From: a virus
Length of the DNA: 27,965 nucleotides
IMG/VR virus record: IMGVR_UViG_3300048922_000158
Coordinates: 1 to 27,965 of that record
Direction: 5' to 3' (one strand)
A model generated the notes under the pieces. That model saw only the letters and a program-made list of their open reading frames with translations, was not told the DNA's origin and ran no database searches. This document shows positions 16,071 to 23,736 of this stretch, in pieces; the stretch's first letter is position 1; every line of letters starts with the position of its first letter. The translations under genes and the position numbers were made by a program.

Positions 16071-16076
16071 TTTTTT
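16022..16076 (-). promoter_or_regulatory. Programmed -1 ribosomal frameshift signal
   Basis: The minus strand has the slippery heptamer A AAA AAC (16070-16076), in frame with GCA AAA AAC, directly followed by TAA TAG. Eight nt after the heptamer a candidate stimulatory hairpin begins: outer stem GAAGGG/CCCTTC (16056-16061 with 16022-16027) and inner stem AAGC/GCTT (16045-16048 with 16034-16037). The heptamer and spacing are canonical; the hairpin was found by eye and is modest in strength. Confidence 0.82.
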
Positions 16077-16498
16077 GCTTCATCTACCTTGTCATCAAAA
16101 GACTTGGCGAATCCCTGAAACTTCTGCATCCAAGTGGTAAATTCCTGGTATTCTCCTGCATCATCCACCATAGCAAAAATCAAATCTTCTGGATTCATTG
16201 CACCATATGAATCCTGTAATTCCTTATCATACAGGTCAGGGGAAACAGTAGCTGCAACAATCATTTTGGACAGATACATTGAAGTATTCAATTTAGGTCT
16301 GAATAAGTTCGGCTTTCCTGTAATCTGAACTTCCATGGTACAAGAATCACGCAACGTTTCATTTTCCTTTGAACCAATGTGCCTAAACTCCCATTTAAGG
16401 GCTTCACCGTTTTCATCCATTAAGGAATCTGTAGGTGCATACATTTCATTTTTCTTTTCAACTTTATTTACTTTCATAAAATGACTAAATTTTGACAT
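16067..16498 (-). CDS. xkdN: XkdN-like tail assembly chaperone, short form
   Basis: A 143-aa XkdN-like protein, the major product of the chaperone gene pair. It starts MSKFSHFMKVNKVEKKNEMY and has a segment LKWEFRHIGSKENETLRDSC followed by NTSMYLSKMIVAATVSPDLYDKEL; this looks like the family's central domain. It should keep tube or tape-measure subunits soluble before tail assembly. It lies between the tail tube and tape measure, as in PBSX. The stop TAA directly follows a slippery run, so a share of ribosomes makes the longer form. A GAGAGG ribosome site precedes the ATG, and the gene begins after a terminator, so its level should be lower than that of the tube protein. Confidence 0.9.
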   Translation of the reverse strand: MSKFSHFMKVNKVEKKNEMYAPTDSLMDENGEALKWEFRHIGSKENETLRDSCTMEVQITGKPNLFRPKLNTSMYLSKMIVAATVSPDLYDKELQDSYGAMNPEDLIFAMVDDAGEYQEFTTWMQKFQGFAKSFDDKVDEAKN

Positions 16499-16535
16499 TT
16501 TTTGTTTTTCCTCTCTATTGTTGGTTGGGTAATAA

Positions 16536-16578
16536 AAAACCCTTATATGGTCTTATATAAAAGTCACACAAGGGTTTT
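16536..16578 (-). terminator. Terminator after the tail tube gene
   Basis: Arms 16565-16578 and 16536-16549 pair over 14 bp with two G-U wobbles on the minus strand, with a short inner helix in the loop, and end in a run of T. It directly follows the tail-tube stop codon. Since nine or more tail genes lie beyond it, termination must be partial, which would favour sheath and tube over later products. Confidence 0.8.
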
Positions 16579-16585
16579 AAACTGT

Positions 16586-17068
16586 TTAGTTAGTAAGAAA
16601 TCCAGTTAAATTTGCAAATGACTCTGGCATGGAGAAATCTTCAAAAGTTCCTTCAATTTCTTCATCCAAATATTCACCATCCGCATCAAATTTTGCAAGC
16701 ACTCCACCATCTGTATTGCAATCGTAAAGAATAATGGTCTGTCTTCCCGCTTTACTAGTAGGATCATCATTGGTAATTTGCATTTCAAAATACACATCTT
16801 CACCAGTGTTTTTATAGTCAAGTAATGCCTGACGTAACACTGATTGATTGTAATGTGCCGTTCCTGAAAACGTACCTTCCATTCCACATGATTTATGACC
16901 CGCCATGATTGCACCAAGGCGGGGTACTGTGGTTTTGGTCTTTTCAACCTGTACTTCCATTTCAATCATCTGCATGAAGTTATATCTACGTGAACCCATT
17001 GTGATATAACATTCAGCTAACTTTGCAGCAACTGTGTCACGAGCTTTCATATTAATGTTATTCTGCAT
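16586..17068 (-). CDS. xkdM: Tail tube protein (XkdM-like, DUF2001)
   Basis: This 160-aa protein is the major tail tube subunit of the XkdM/DUF2001 family. The start (MKARDTVAAKLAECYITMGSRRYNFMQM) and VEVQVEKTKTTVPRLGAIMAGHKSCGMEGTFSGTAHYN are typical, as is the size. The remainder is beta-rich, fitting the Hcp-like barrel of tube proteins. It is next to the sheath gene, 17 nt downstream, with an AAGGGGTG ribosome site. Both are needed in large amounts, and a terminator follows directly. Confidence 0.92.
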   Translation of the reverse strand: MQNNINMKARDTVAAKLAECYITMGSRRYNFMQMIEMEVQVEKTKTTVPRLGAIMAGHKSCGMEGTFSGTAHYNQSVLRQALLDYKNTGEDVYFEMQITNDDPTSKAGRQTIILYDCNTDGGVLAKFDADGEYLDEEIEGTFEDFSMPESFANLTGFLTN

Positions 17069-17085
17069 TCTTTTTCACCCCTTTC

Positions 17086-18393
17086 TTATGCAACCGTTAC
17101 AGTCATATATAATTTACTCATTGCGTTCACTACCTCTATTACACCATTAACTACAACAGATTTTTTTGTACCCCCTTGTGCAATAGAAACAGCCGAATCA
17201 GTAAAGTTTTCAATGGCACCAAGTTCTTGCAATGTCTTACGAATCTTTACCAAATCAGACCAAAGGGACATTCTACCGGATGGTGTATTTGGCACAGTCC
17301 CCAAATATTTAGTGTTAAACAACACCGCATCATCATTTCCCAACTGGTCAATGACTCTGATAGTTTGATTGTCCTTAAACACGTCCCCCTGGGTATCGGA
17401 AGTGGTGACCATACTGTTAACATCTTCAAGTACCCGCATATCAGAATTTACTCGGTGAAGTACCAATTCACCCGCCTTGATTGCTGCAATTAACTGATTC
17501 TGTGTATAAGCAGTATTTATAGAAAAAGTCCCATCATATTTTTTATTTTGACAGGACTTATTAACCTCACAACCACACTCTACACCAGTTACCCAGTATA
17601 CAAGGGAAGCTTCTGACCAATCTACGTCACTTGTTTTATTCTTTACATTAATGACACCCATGTAATCGGCAGCATAATTGTAAATGACTAACTGGAATTT
17701 GATCCCCAGTTCGTCACGTAATCGTTTGTTGAATGCTACATACAGTTTTTTTGTAATATCATCTGTAACTACAACCCCCATGGTGTTGTAAGTGTAAGAT
17801 TCCACCTTGTCCAAATATGTCTGATGTGCAGTTCCGTCAACCGTTCCATTTGTACCGCCTGTCAGGGGTGTGGATGCCGTTACTGCAAGTACTGCATCTT
17901 CCTTGAACATCAAATAATCATTTGCTACAAGGTCTGCTGCTTTTGTGACTGTCTGCACATCAACCTTCACTGTCCCAAGGTGTGTTACCACATCAAACTT
18001 TGCAGAATCATCTGCATTTACCTGAATTACAATTTTTAGGTCATTTCCACGTGTACCACTGTACAATGCAGTGGCAAATGTATTTGTTGCCTTATTACCA
18101 CCACTATTTAAACGGTATGCATATAATGTCCTTGCACCAAGAAACAAATCTGACAGACCTTTTAATTTGTCATTATCATAGGGATAACCAAAAAATTTCA
18201 AACTGTTTTTCTGGAAATCTTCATTAGTAACTTCAAACACTTCATTTTCAATACCCCAGTCCAGTTCAAGGGGCATGGTTGCAATACCTCTATCAGATAA
18301 TGCTGCGGATGCGGATGCTGCCGAAACAAAATTGATATATGTACCAGGGAGCGTTTTATTTTGTGTAGTAAAACTTCCACCACCTAAAGCCAT
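17086..18393 (-). CDS. xkdK: Contractile tail sheath protein (XkdK-like)
   Basis: A 435-aa tail sheath protein; its presence shows the phage has a contractile tail. Family features: LPGTYINFVSAASASAALSDRGIATMPLELDWG at the N-terminus, GARTLYAYRLNSGGNKA near residue 88, YNTMGVVVTD, VYWVTGVECGCEVNKSC and the C-terminal RVIDQLGNDDAVLF region, which in sheath proteins forms the inner contact domain. Length is typical of PBSX-type sheaths. An AAGGTAAGGTG ribosome site precedes the ATG. It is followed by the tube gene and preceded by a small unknown gene. Confidence 0.95.
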   Translation of the reverse strand: MALGGGSFTTQNKTLPGTYINFVSAASASAALSDRGIATMPLELDWGIENEVFEVTNEDFQKNSLKFFGYPYDNDKLKGLSDLFLGARTLYAYRLNSGGNKATNTFATALYSGTRGNDLKIVIQVNADDSAKFDVVTHLGTVKVDVQTVTKAADLVANDYLMFKEDAVLAVTASTPLTGGTNGTVDGTAHQTYLDKVESYTYNTMGVVVTDDITKKLYVAFNKRLRDELGIKFQLVIYNYAADYMGVINVKNKTSDVDWSEASLVYWVTGVECGCEVNKSCQNKKYDGTFSINTAYTQNQLIAAIKAGELVLHRVNSDMRVLEDVNSMVTTSDTQGDVFKDNQTIRVIDQLGNDDAVLFNTKYLGTVPNTPSGRMSLWSDLVKIRKTLQELGAIENFTDSAVSIAQGGTKKSVVVNGVIEVVNAMSKLYMTVTVA

Positions 18394-18597
18394 TTATTTC
18401 ACCTTACCTTTCATATATTCTTTAACCAGACTATCAACAGTTTCTAAATCGTATTTTTTCTTTTCGTCAAGAATGGCATCCACCAAATCCTTGTTGTTGC
18501 TATACCTTGCAGATGCAAGAATCTGTTCCTTGCTGAACTCAATTAGAACACTTTGAACTTCTATTGTCGCATCCTCCACCTTTTTCCTTCCCGTCAT
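18394..18597 (-). CDS. Small unknown protein upstream of the sheath gene
   Basis: This 67-aa charged protein begins MTGRKKVEDATIEVQ and includes FSKEQILASARYSNNKDL with a Lys-rich end. I do not recognise a function. Helices seem likely in the second half, and small proteins of this kind often lie before the sheath gene in PBSX-like phages of Clostridia. The ATG at 18595-18597 has AAGGAAGGTG at good distance and overlaps the previous gene's stop region; the in-frame GTG nine bases earlier is part of the ribosome site. Its stop abuts the sheath gene start within a few bases. Confidence 0.8.
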   Translation of the reverse strand: MTGRKKVEDATIEVQSVLIEFSKEQILASARYSNNKDLVDAILDEKKKYDLETVDSLVKEYMKGKVK

Positions 18598-18598
18598 A

Positions 18599-19021
18599 TT
18601 AATCACCTTCCTTCACATCGGTGCTTGATTCTATTGCTTCCATAGGTGTATTTTCCTCCAACCTGTAAACAAAACAATCATAATTTACAAAGAAGTTCAG
18701 AACACCGTCAATTACTTCATATTTCATGGCTGTTCCACGTGTTGAATCACCATCTAAGGTTATATATTCCAAAGACCACATCAGTCTTTCCGCAACAGAG
18801 TTACACTCCCGTTGTTTGTCTTCTAATTCTGGAAAATATTGAATCACAAACTGGTTTTGTCTGAAATACCGCTTTCCAAGAAATAGTTCAATTGTTGGGT
18901 TCAAACATGAAATATAAAAGCAAGGTTCCACAAGATCTTGTTTGATTTCCTCCATGTGTATTTCATAACCAAATTCAGCATCAAGGTTGATGCTGATTGC
19001 TTCAATGATTGAATTTATCAT
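18599..19021 (-). CDS. XkdJ-position tail terminator / DUF6838-like protein
   Basis: A 140-aa protein starting MINSIIEAISINLDAEFGYEIHMEEIKQDLVEPCFYISCL. The pattern of an N-terminal helix, EQDLVEPCFYI-type strand and FVIQYFPELEDKQRECNSVAERL resembles phage tail-terminator-like proteins (DUF6838), which cap the tail tube and join it to the head. The position between the gp10-like protein and the sheath fits. The ATG at 19019-19021 follows AGGGGGGTG at 8 nt; an in-frame GTG nine bases upstream is part of the ribosome site. The ATG overlaps the end of the previous gene by 4 nt (ATGA-like coupling). The role is inferred from family pattern and location. Confidence 0.8.
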   Translation of the reverse strand: MINSIIEAISINLDAEFGYEIHMEEIKQDLVEPCFYISCLNPTIELFLGKRYFRQNQFVIQYFPELEDKQRECNSVAERLMWSLEYITLDGDSTRGTAMKYEVIDGVLNFFVNYDCFVYRLEENTPMEAIESSTDVKEGD

Positions 19022-19593
19022 TTTATACACCCCCCTAAATACTTTTTAATTTTATTTTCAAGTACCCTTGGGGCAATTTTTTGAAGTTCCTGTTCAGAAA
19101 TTGTCATCATGAACTGCCCTTTAACCCACCCCTTGTGATTAGCTGTTCTGTGACCGTATTCAACATAAGATGCGTACTCAACCGGATTTACAATTTCAAT
19201 TACATAGGTGTCACCAAAATGATTTACCGTCAAAGATTCAGCGAATCCTTTTGCTGATGAATTTTTACTTGCAGTCCACCCACGTCTTAACGTACCGCCT
19301 TTTTTCCCTGTTTGGGGTTGAAATGAAACCTGTTTCTTTCGCGCTTTTACCTTAAATTTAACATCTTCACCTTTTTTTGTTGTGAAATTCACTTCCCGTG
19401 CGGGTAAGTCTGCTATAAAAGAAACTTTATTATCGTATTCCCCTACCGGGGTTCTTTTAATAACCAACCTTAATAACCTTGCAGCAAGTTCTTTTGCGCA
19501 TGATTCCACAAATACATCAGGGTCTTGAAGTTTTTCCAACTGCTTTCGAAATTCTTTAAGTCCCTGTATATCAAACCGCCCCATTTTTCCCAT
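19018..19593 (-). CDS. HK97 gp10-family / XkdI-like head-tail protein
   Basis: A 191-aa protein of the HK97 gp10 (tail-completion) type. It has GRFDIQGLKEFRKQLEKLQ and VESCAKELAARLLRLVIKRTPVGEYD, the usual helix-then-KRTPVG motif, followed by GGTLRRGWTAS and NPVEYASYVEYGHRTANHKGWVKGQFM; the last is a strong family signature. It acts at the head-tail joint or tail completion. The ATG at 19591-19593 shares a base with the upstream stop (TAATG), and an AAGGGGTG ribosome site is 8 nt away. It is a member of a tightly packed run of four connector genes. Confidence 0.9.
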   Translation of the reverse strand: MGKMGRFDIQGLKEFRKQLEKLQDPDVFVESCAKELAARLLRLVIKRTPVGEYDNKVSFIADLPAREVNFTTKKGEDVKFKVKARKKQVSFQPQTGKKGGTLRRGWTASKNSSAKGFAESLTVNHFGDTYVIEIVNPVEYASYVEYGHRTANHKGWVKGQFMMTISEQELQKIAPRVLENKIKKYLGGCIK

Positions 19594-19976
19594 TAAGTCC
19601 ACCCCTTAAATAAATCAAGAATAATTTCTTGATGGGTTTGGTACACTGCCGGGATTCCACTTGATTTATAATCACTCGTAACCCCTGTTTGTGTAACTGT
19701 AATTTTTGAGTTAGCTTTGATTACAATATCAGGGGAAAGAAATAGTTTTGTTGTCTGTGCAACTGATGCTGCGGATTCACTTTGAACTGCGGTCTGTAAT
19801 CGTTCAAAAGACAATTTACAAGGTTGATTTTCCAACACAATTACATCTTGATAATTGGTCAACTTTGATTTTTCGTCCTTCACCTTCCGATGCTCCGTCA
19901 CCACTAACATACCCTGATAGGTTCTTTCAATGGCTTTTCGTGCAGCTTTCTGTGCTGCTTCCATGGCGGTCACCAT
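19593..19976 (-). CDS. XkdH-like (DUF3599-type) head-closure protein
   Basis: A 127-aa protein with AARKAIERTYQGMLVVTEHRKV at the start and a beta-rich rest (LENQPCKLSFERLQ, ITVTQTGVTSDYKSSGIPAVYQTHQEIIL). It resembles the XkdH/YqbH-type head-closure or connector proteins of PBSX-like phages in size, order and strand pattern. It overlaps the upstream gene by 7 nt and abuts the gp10-like gene. The start may instead be the ATG four codons in; the AAGGATAAA site favours the one given. Family call is moderate. Confidence 0.75.
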   Translation of the reverse strand: MVTAMEAAQKAARKAIERTYQGMLVVTEHRKVKDEKSKLTNYQDVIVLENQPCKLSFERLQTAVQSESAASVAQTTKLFLSPDIVIKANSKITVTQTGVTSDYKSSGIPAVYQTHQEIILDLFKGWT

Positions 19977-20365
19977 TTTATCCTTCTGAATGCTGCAAAT
20001 TCAGTCTTTCCATAAGATAAAAGATAATTGATGAAAGTGTTCAACCTTTGTTCAGGTGTAAGACTACCCGTACCAACAGCAAAGACGGTATTTGTATCCC
20101 CGGTCTGTATCTGCTTGACCGCATAATCAAAATCAAAATCTGTAAGGTCTGACGGTGCAAAAGTTTTCTTAGAAAGCAGAAATTCCCCCACTACCATATC
20201 AATGGCAATGTAGTCCAGTTTTGCGGGTACGTCTTTTTGATTAGTTTCATTCTTTATGGTATTGCGTACCTTTTCAATACAAAAGGTCAAGGCAAATTCA
20301 TCACTTGTCTTGACCCCATAACCAAATGATTTCAACCGTTCTGTTGCAGTATTAACATCAAACAT
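19970..20365 (-). CDS. Head-tail connector, XkdG/YqbG-position adaptor protein
   Basis: A 131-aa, mostly helical protein: TATERLKSFGYGV, IEKVRNTIKNETNQKDVPAKLDYIAIDMVVGEFLLSK, then a short linker and LNTFINYLLSYGKTEFAAFRRIKW. This is the layout of gp6/gp15-type head-tail adaptor proteins, and it lies first after the capsid block in the connector run. The ATG follows CAGGTG. Its 3' end overlaps the XkdH-like gene by 7 nt. Confidence 0.8.
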   Translation of the reverse strand: MFDVNTATERLKSFGYGVKTSDEFALTFCIEKVRNTIKNETNQKDVPAKLDYIAIDMVVGEFLLSKKTFAPSDLTDFDFDYAVKQIQTGDTNTVFAVGTGSLTPEQRLNTFINYLLSYGKTEFAAFRRIKW

Positions 20366-20385
20366 TATCGGTCACCTGATCTTTC

Positions 20386-20682
20386 TTATTTTCTGCTTCT
20401 GCGTTTACTTTCAACAGAAGTGGTTGCAATCAGTGCTTCATCAGTTAATTTTTGTTCGGTACCATTTACTGGATCAGCATTTTCACTTTTTGGTTGTTCA
20501 GTCTGTTCAAGTTCTATAATATCTGATTCACCTGATACCTCATGTCCAAGTTCTTTCAGTTTTGCAATCAGTGCTTCATCATTGGTTTCAATGACCCCTT
20601 TGACAAATTTGCAAAGTGGTTTGTTATTCTCAACATCCCAAATCATATTGGGTGTTAAGTTTTTCTTTTTAACTGTAAACAT
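20386..20682 (-). CDS. Small capsid-adjacent protein with internal repeat
   Basis: A 98-aa protein that I cannot assign to a firm family. The N-terminus (MFTVKKKNLTPNMIWDVENN) is followed by a helix NDEALIAKLKELGHEV, which resembles the end of a HeH/SAP/LEM-like fold as in the YqbF protein found at this place in related prophages. A Glu/Gln/Ser-rich linker and LTDEALIATTSVESKRRSRK with a basic tail follow. A 20-bp exact in-frame DNA repeat encodes the two DEALIA parts. The GTGAGG ribosome site is very close to the ATG. Confidence 0.75.
   Translation of the reverse strand: MFTVKKKNLTPNMIWDVENNKPLCKFVKGVIETNDEALIAKLKELGHEVSGESDIIELEQTEQPKSENADPVNGTEQKLTDEALIATTSVESKRRSRK
20424..20581. repeat. 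20-bp exact direct repeat within a small phage gene
   Basis: TTGCAATCAGTGCTTCATCA occurs at 20424-20443 and again at 20562-20581, 138 bp apart, which is 46 codons in frame. Both copies encode DEALIA on the minus strand. Confidence 0.95.
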
Positions 20683-20704
20683 TTACCTCACCACACCTTT
20701 CTGA

Positions 20705-21670
20705 TTATGTAGTTGTAAGACCTGTAATAGCACCATGTAAAAATGCAGGTGAGTGTGCAAGTCCAATCTGACCATAAATCTGAATCTTATCCGTTGCGCC
20801 AACCTTTGCAAGTGGTTCTTCAAAGAAATTACCCTTGCCCGGTACAGGCTGAAATACTGGAGCAATATGTGCCATATCAGCAAGTAAAATTGAATCTTTC
20901 TTGATGAATGGGTTCCAACTAACACCCATCTTGAAGAAATCAGTTTCAATTTCAGTGATGTTGTAACCACCAACATTACGTGTTGCGGGAAGATTTGCAC
21001 CAGTCTGACTTGCATAAATATCAGAAATCACCTGTTTCTGAAATGCACCACAAAACAGCACAATGTTGTTGAAAGTAGCACCGTTTTCAGCCATTTCCCT
21101 GAATAACTGGTTAAGCATAGATTTACTTAACAACGTTGTACCCGCTGCAATAGATGTACCAGTTGCAGAAGTACAAAGTTCAAGCATACCACGTGTTTTG
21201 TTTGCTTCGTCGGCTGCGATTGATTTGTGGTAAGTACCGTTTAAGAAAGAAAATTCAACGTCTCGCGCAATCTTGACAAGTTTCTGCTGAATCTGAAATG
21301 CTTTTTCATTATTTGGGTTTGCGGTCTGTCCAGAAGTATTAAGACCAGATAATCTACCACTGTTTGACTGTTTGGCATAAGTCAAATCAATAGTTTCCTG
21401 ATGAATCTGAACAACGTTTGTTTCCTGTTCACGTGCGATCAGCTTAGATGCAGGTGCAATTTCAGAAGCCTGTTCTGAAATACTCGGCTGTTCTGCATCC
21501 GGTAAGTCATAAACAACACCAGTTGCAAATTCATAATTTTCAGTCTGCTTTCCACCAGTTAAACCACCAATCATTGATAAGAATGGGGTCTGTGAAGGGT
21601 CAGCAGAAAATAAATCTCCCGCATAGTTGGGAAGATTATAAGTTGTACCAATACCTGTTACCTGTGGCAT
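20705..21670 (-). CDS. Major capsid protein, SU10-like / DUF5309 family
   Basis: A 321-aa major capsid protein of the SU10-like (DUF5309) branch of HK97-fold proteins. The N-terminal segment NYAGDLFSADPSQTPFLSMIGGLTGGK followed by FATGVVYDLPDAEQPSISEQA is typical. Further on are TIDLTYAKQSNSGRLSG, KLVKIARDVEFSFLNGTYH (an E-loop-like and spine region), NNIVLFCGAFQKQVISD and a C-terminal VFQPVPGKGNFFEEPLAKVGATDKIQIYGQIGLAH. Size fits a capsid with a separate scaffold protein, found just upstream. An AAAAGGTG ribosome site precedes the ATG. Capsid family and order are clear; triangulation number cannot be told. Confidence 0.9.
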   Translation of the reverse strand: MPQVTGIGTTYNLPNYAGDLFSADPSQTPFLSMIGGLTGGKQTENYEFATGVVYDLPDAEQPSISEQASEIAPASKLIAREQETNVVQIHQETIDLTYAKQSNSGRLSGLNTSGQTANPNNEKAFQIQQKLVKIARDVEFSFLNGTYHKSIAADEANKTRGMLELCTSATGTSIAAGTTLLSKSMLNQLFREMAENGATFNNIVLFCGAFQKQVISDIYASQTGANLPATRNVGGYNITEIETDFFKMGVSWNPFIKKDSILLADMAHIAPVFQPVPGKGNFFEEPLAKVGATDKIQIYGQIGLAHSPAFLHGAITGLTTT

Positions 21671-21712
21671 ATTTTTTCACCTTTTAACCTTTCATAATTA
21701 AAATTTTTATAG

Positions 21713-22369
21713 TTACATCAGAACAGTTCCATCAGTTTCAAAGGCTTCCTGTTTGATTTTAATAACCTCTAACTGATTACCATTCTTTCTAGCTTCGGCA
21801 AGTCTTGTTTCATAGCCTGCCTGAGTAGAATTAGGTACAGTTGTTGATGTTCCTGGCTGAAATCCTGTAAATGTCTGCTGTGTTTGTGTCTGGTTCGGTA
21901 CTTCAAACAGGAACTTAGTTCCTTCATCGGCAGTCAACTTGTCAATCTGTTCCTGTAACCCCTTCACATTTCCGTCCTTGTCTAGTTTGGAATCCGTAAG
22001 GTCAAGCAACGCTTTAACCGCCTTAACATTTTTTGCATTTGCCCCGTTCAATACCTTTTCAACAGCAAAATCAATTTTCAACTGGTTCATTTCAGATTCA
22101 TGGGTTGCTGCTGCATCTGTATTTGCTTTCTGCAAGTCTGCAATCTGTGTTTTCATTACTTCTGCGTCACCTGTAGATGCCTTCAAAGTTTCAAGCTGTT
22201 TATCACGATCTGAAATCTGTGTTTTCAGCCCTGTATTTTCAGTCTGTAAATTTTTGATTTCAGAGGTAGATGCAGTTTTTGCATTTTCAATGTCAATACC
22301 ATTGATTTTGATAACTGAATCAACCTGTTCTTTACTTAACCCCAAATCTTCTAAATCTTTTCTTGTCAT
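21713..22369 (-). CDS. Phage scaffold protein, GP20 family
   Basis: A 218-aa scaffold protein of the phage minor structural GP20 family. Residues 1-30 (MTRKDLEDLGLSKEQVDSVIKINGIDIENAK) lead into a long coiled coil (about 30-105: LQTENTGLKTQISDRDKQLETL, DLQKANTDAAATHESEMNQL), then DFAVEKVLNGANAKNVKAVKALLDL, the family's most conserved segment. A low-complexity Gln/Thr-rich C-terminal tail (QTQTQQTFTGFQPGTSTT) and a short final helix follow. It forms the inner core during procapsid assembly and is then lost. It is directly upstream of the capsid gene and follows a region with two terminators. Confidence 0.9.
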   Translation of the reverse strand: MTRKDLEDLGLSKEQVDSVIKINGIDIENAKTASTSEIKNLQTENTGLKTQISDRDKQLETLKASTGDAEVMKTQIADLQKANTDAAATHESEMNQLKIDFAVEKVLNGANAKNVKAVKALLDLTDSKLDKDGNVKGLQEQIDKLTADEGTKFLFEVPNQTQTQQTFTGFQPGTSTTVPNSTQAGYETRLAEARKNGNQLEVIKIKQEAFETDGTVLM

Positions 22370-22463
22370 ATTCTGACCATCCTTTCAATTACGTTTTTCT
22401 ACGTGTTCACTCACACATGAATAGTTGGTTTGTACGGTTTTACGTCTTGCCTACCCGACCAAT

Positions 22464-22494
22464 AGAAAAGGCACCCTGTATGGATGCCTTTTCT
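22464..22494 (-). terminator. Second hairpin upstream of the scaffold gene
   Basis: Arms 22482-22494 and 22464-22476 pair over 13 bp with one G-U on the minus strand and a 5-nt loop. Only four T follow, inside the stem, and no long T-tract is seen, so termination would be weak. It could also protect mRNA 5' ends after processing. Confidence 0.55.
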
Positions 22495-22646
22495 GCTGTC
22501 ATTTAATTCATGACTGGAAGATAATTTAGATCACCTTATCCTTTCTTTAAGTTTTAGTTGGTTCAATACCTTAAAAACCCCTTCTAAATTCATATAACCG
22601 CCATATGTCATTGAAAGTTAATTCTATGATAACTTGTTAGGGTATG

Positions 22647-22673
22647 AAAAAAGCACCGTCATACGACTGTGCT
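22647..22673 (-). terminator. Terminator after the MuF head protein gene
   Basis: The minus strand has arms AGCACAGTC and GACGGTGCT (22652-22673) with one mismatch and a 4-nt loop, followed by six T. It starts 2 nt after the stop codon. It separates packaging and portal genes from scaffold and capsid, which are needed in larger amounts. Confidence 0.72.
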
Positions 22674-22674
22674 A

Positions 22675-23736
22675 TCAAGCGGTTTTAATAAAGGTCTTTT
22701 CCCATTCTCTATAAGTCATGTTTGCGGGTATGTAAAGAATTTTTCCATCTTCACCCCTTGCAGCACGTTCACCCACAATATCAAATTCATCATCAAAATA
22801 TGGGACGGTGGTTGTTCTGCACCAGACATGGAAGGGTGGAGCAGTGACCCCAATTTCATATTCTGACATATAAAAAAATGGTTCCTTTTCGTTTCTTCCC
22901 TTACCGTCCATGTCCCGGCAAATTTCAGAAGTGTGAGAATCCAAGGTTGCAACTATTTCATATTTTTCAACTCCCAATTCATTAAATGAATCCTTTTGGG
23001 CTGCACTGCTAAAAAAGGCTTCTTCTGTCATGATCAACCGCCCAGCATTGGTCTTTGATGTTTTCATCTTCCGAGCAATAGCGTCAATAGCCTTTTGTGG
23101 GTCTTGCCCTAATATGATATTCCGGGTCAATTCTGTATTTAGTTCTTTAACCAGTTTCTGACGATTCCCCCATATGGTTTCTGAAAAGCTTTTACCATTA
23201 ACCGCCCAAGGTTTATTGATTACCTTAGAAATAGTCTTGTCATCAAGTGTGGCAAAATCCCAACCAACACCTACCCCCTTCTGAATCTCATAAGCAGTGT
23301 GGTAATATCCACTGGTGTATACATTCCGCATTGTCTTATCAATAGAATCAAGCTGATTGCCAAACATGACTTCAAAACTTTGTTGTATATGTATTTTTAA
23401 GGCTTCCAATCTGCTGATATGATATCGGGAAGAAGCATTTTCAAGTTGTTTTATCCAAGTACCGTTTATAGCGTTTTCTTCACCATACTGGATATACTGG
23501 TTTATATCCCATTTCAATTCTTCCAGTTCTTTACTGGTCAACATCTTGCGAGCTTCTTGAAGGGTAATTTTATTATTGTCTGCAAATCGTAAATACCACG
23601 CTAAAAGCTGACCTTCAATTTGCTTTTGTGCTGCTCTGTACTGCTTTTCAATATCAGCATAGCATTTTAAACCTATACTGTTTTGTGATTGTTCAAGAAG
23701 TTCAAAACGCTTTTTCCAGTATTCCCTATTCTTCAT
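22675..23736 (-). CDS. MuF / SPP1 gp7-like minor head protein
   Basis: A 353-aa minor head protein. Residues 1-180 are helical and charged, with a segment NITLQEARKMLTSKELEELKW typical of SPP1 gp7-like proteins. The MuF domain is at about 200-315: NIILGQDPQKAIDAIARKMKTS, AGRLIMTEEAFFSSAAQ, ATLDSHTSEICRDMDGK and PPFHVWCRTTTVPYF. It usually goes into the procapsid with the portal and has a role at DNA ejection. The ATG overlaps the portal gene by 11 nt. No toxin domain is fused to the C-terminus, which ends after GEDGKILYIPANMTYREW. Confidence 0.92.
   Translation of the reverse strand: MKNREYWKKRFELLEQSQNSIGLKCYADIEKQYRAAQKQIEGQLLAWYLRFADNNKITLQEARKMLTSKELEELKWDINQYIQYGEENAINGTWIKQLENASSRYHISRLEALKIHIQQSFEVMFGNQLDSIDKTMRNVYTSGYYHTAYEIQKGVGVGWDFATLDDKTISKVINKPWAVNGKSFSETIWGNRQKLVKELNTELTRNIILGQDPQKAIDAIARKMKTSKTNAGRLIMTEEAFFSSAAQKDSFNELGVEKYEIVATLDSHTSEICRDMDGKGRNEKEPFFYMSEYEIGVTAPPFHVWCRTTTVPYFDDEFDIVGERAARGEDGKILYIPANMTYREWEKTFIKTA

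Larger units (their letters stand above)
22370..22674. other. Intergenic region between head protein and scaffold genes
   Basis: These 305 bases hold no gene. They carry two terminator-like hairpins (22464-22494 and 22647-22673) and an AAAGGATG ribosome site for the scaffold gene. I saw no clear -35/-10 pair downstream of the second hairpin, so either late transcription reads through, or a promoter of non-standard form is present. Confidence 0.6.

Noticed and set aside
22675-23736. MuF-linked polymorphic toxin
   Set aside because: The C-terminus ends about 40 residues after the MuF domain with no room for a toxin domain, and no immunity gene follows.
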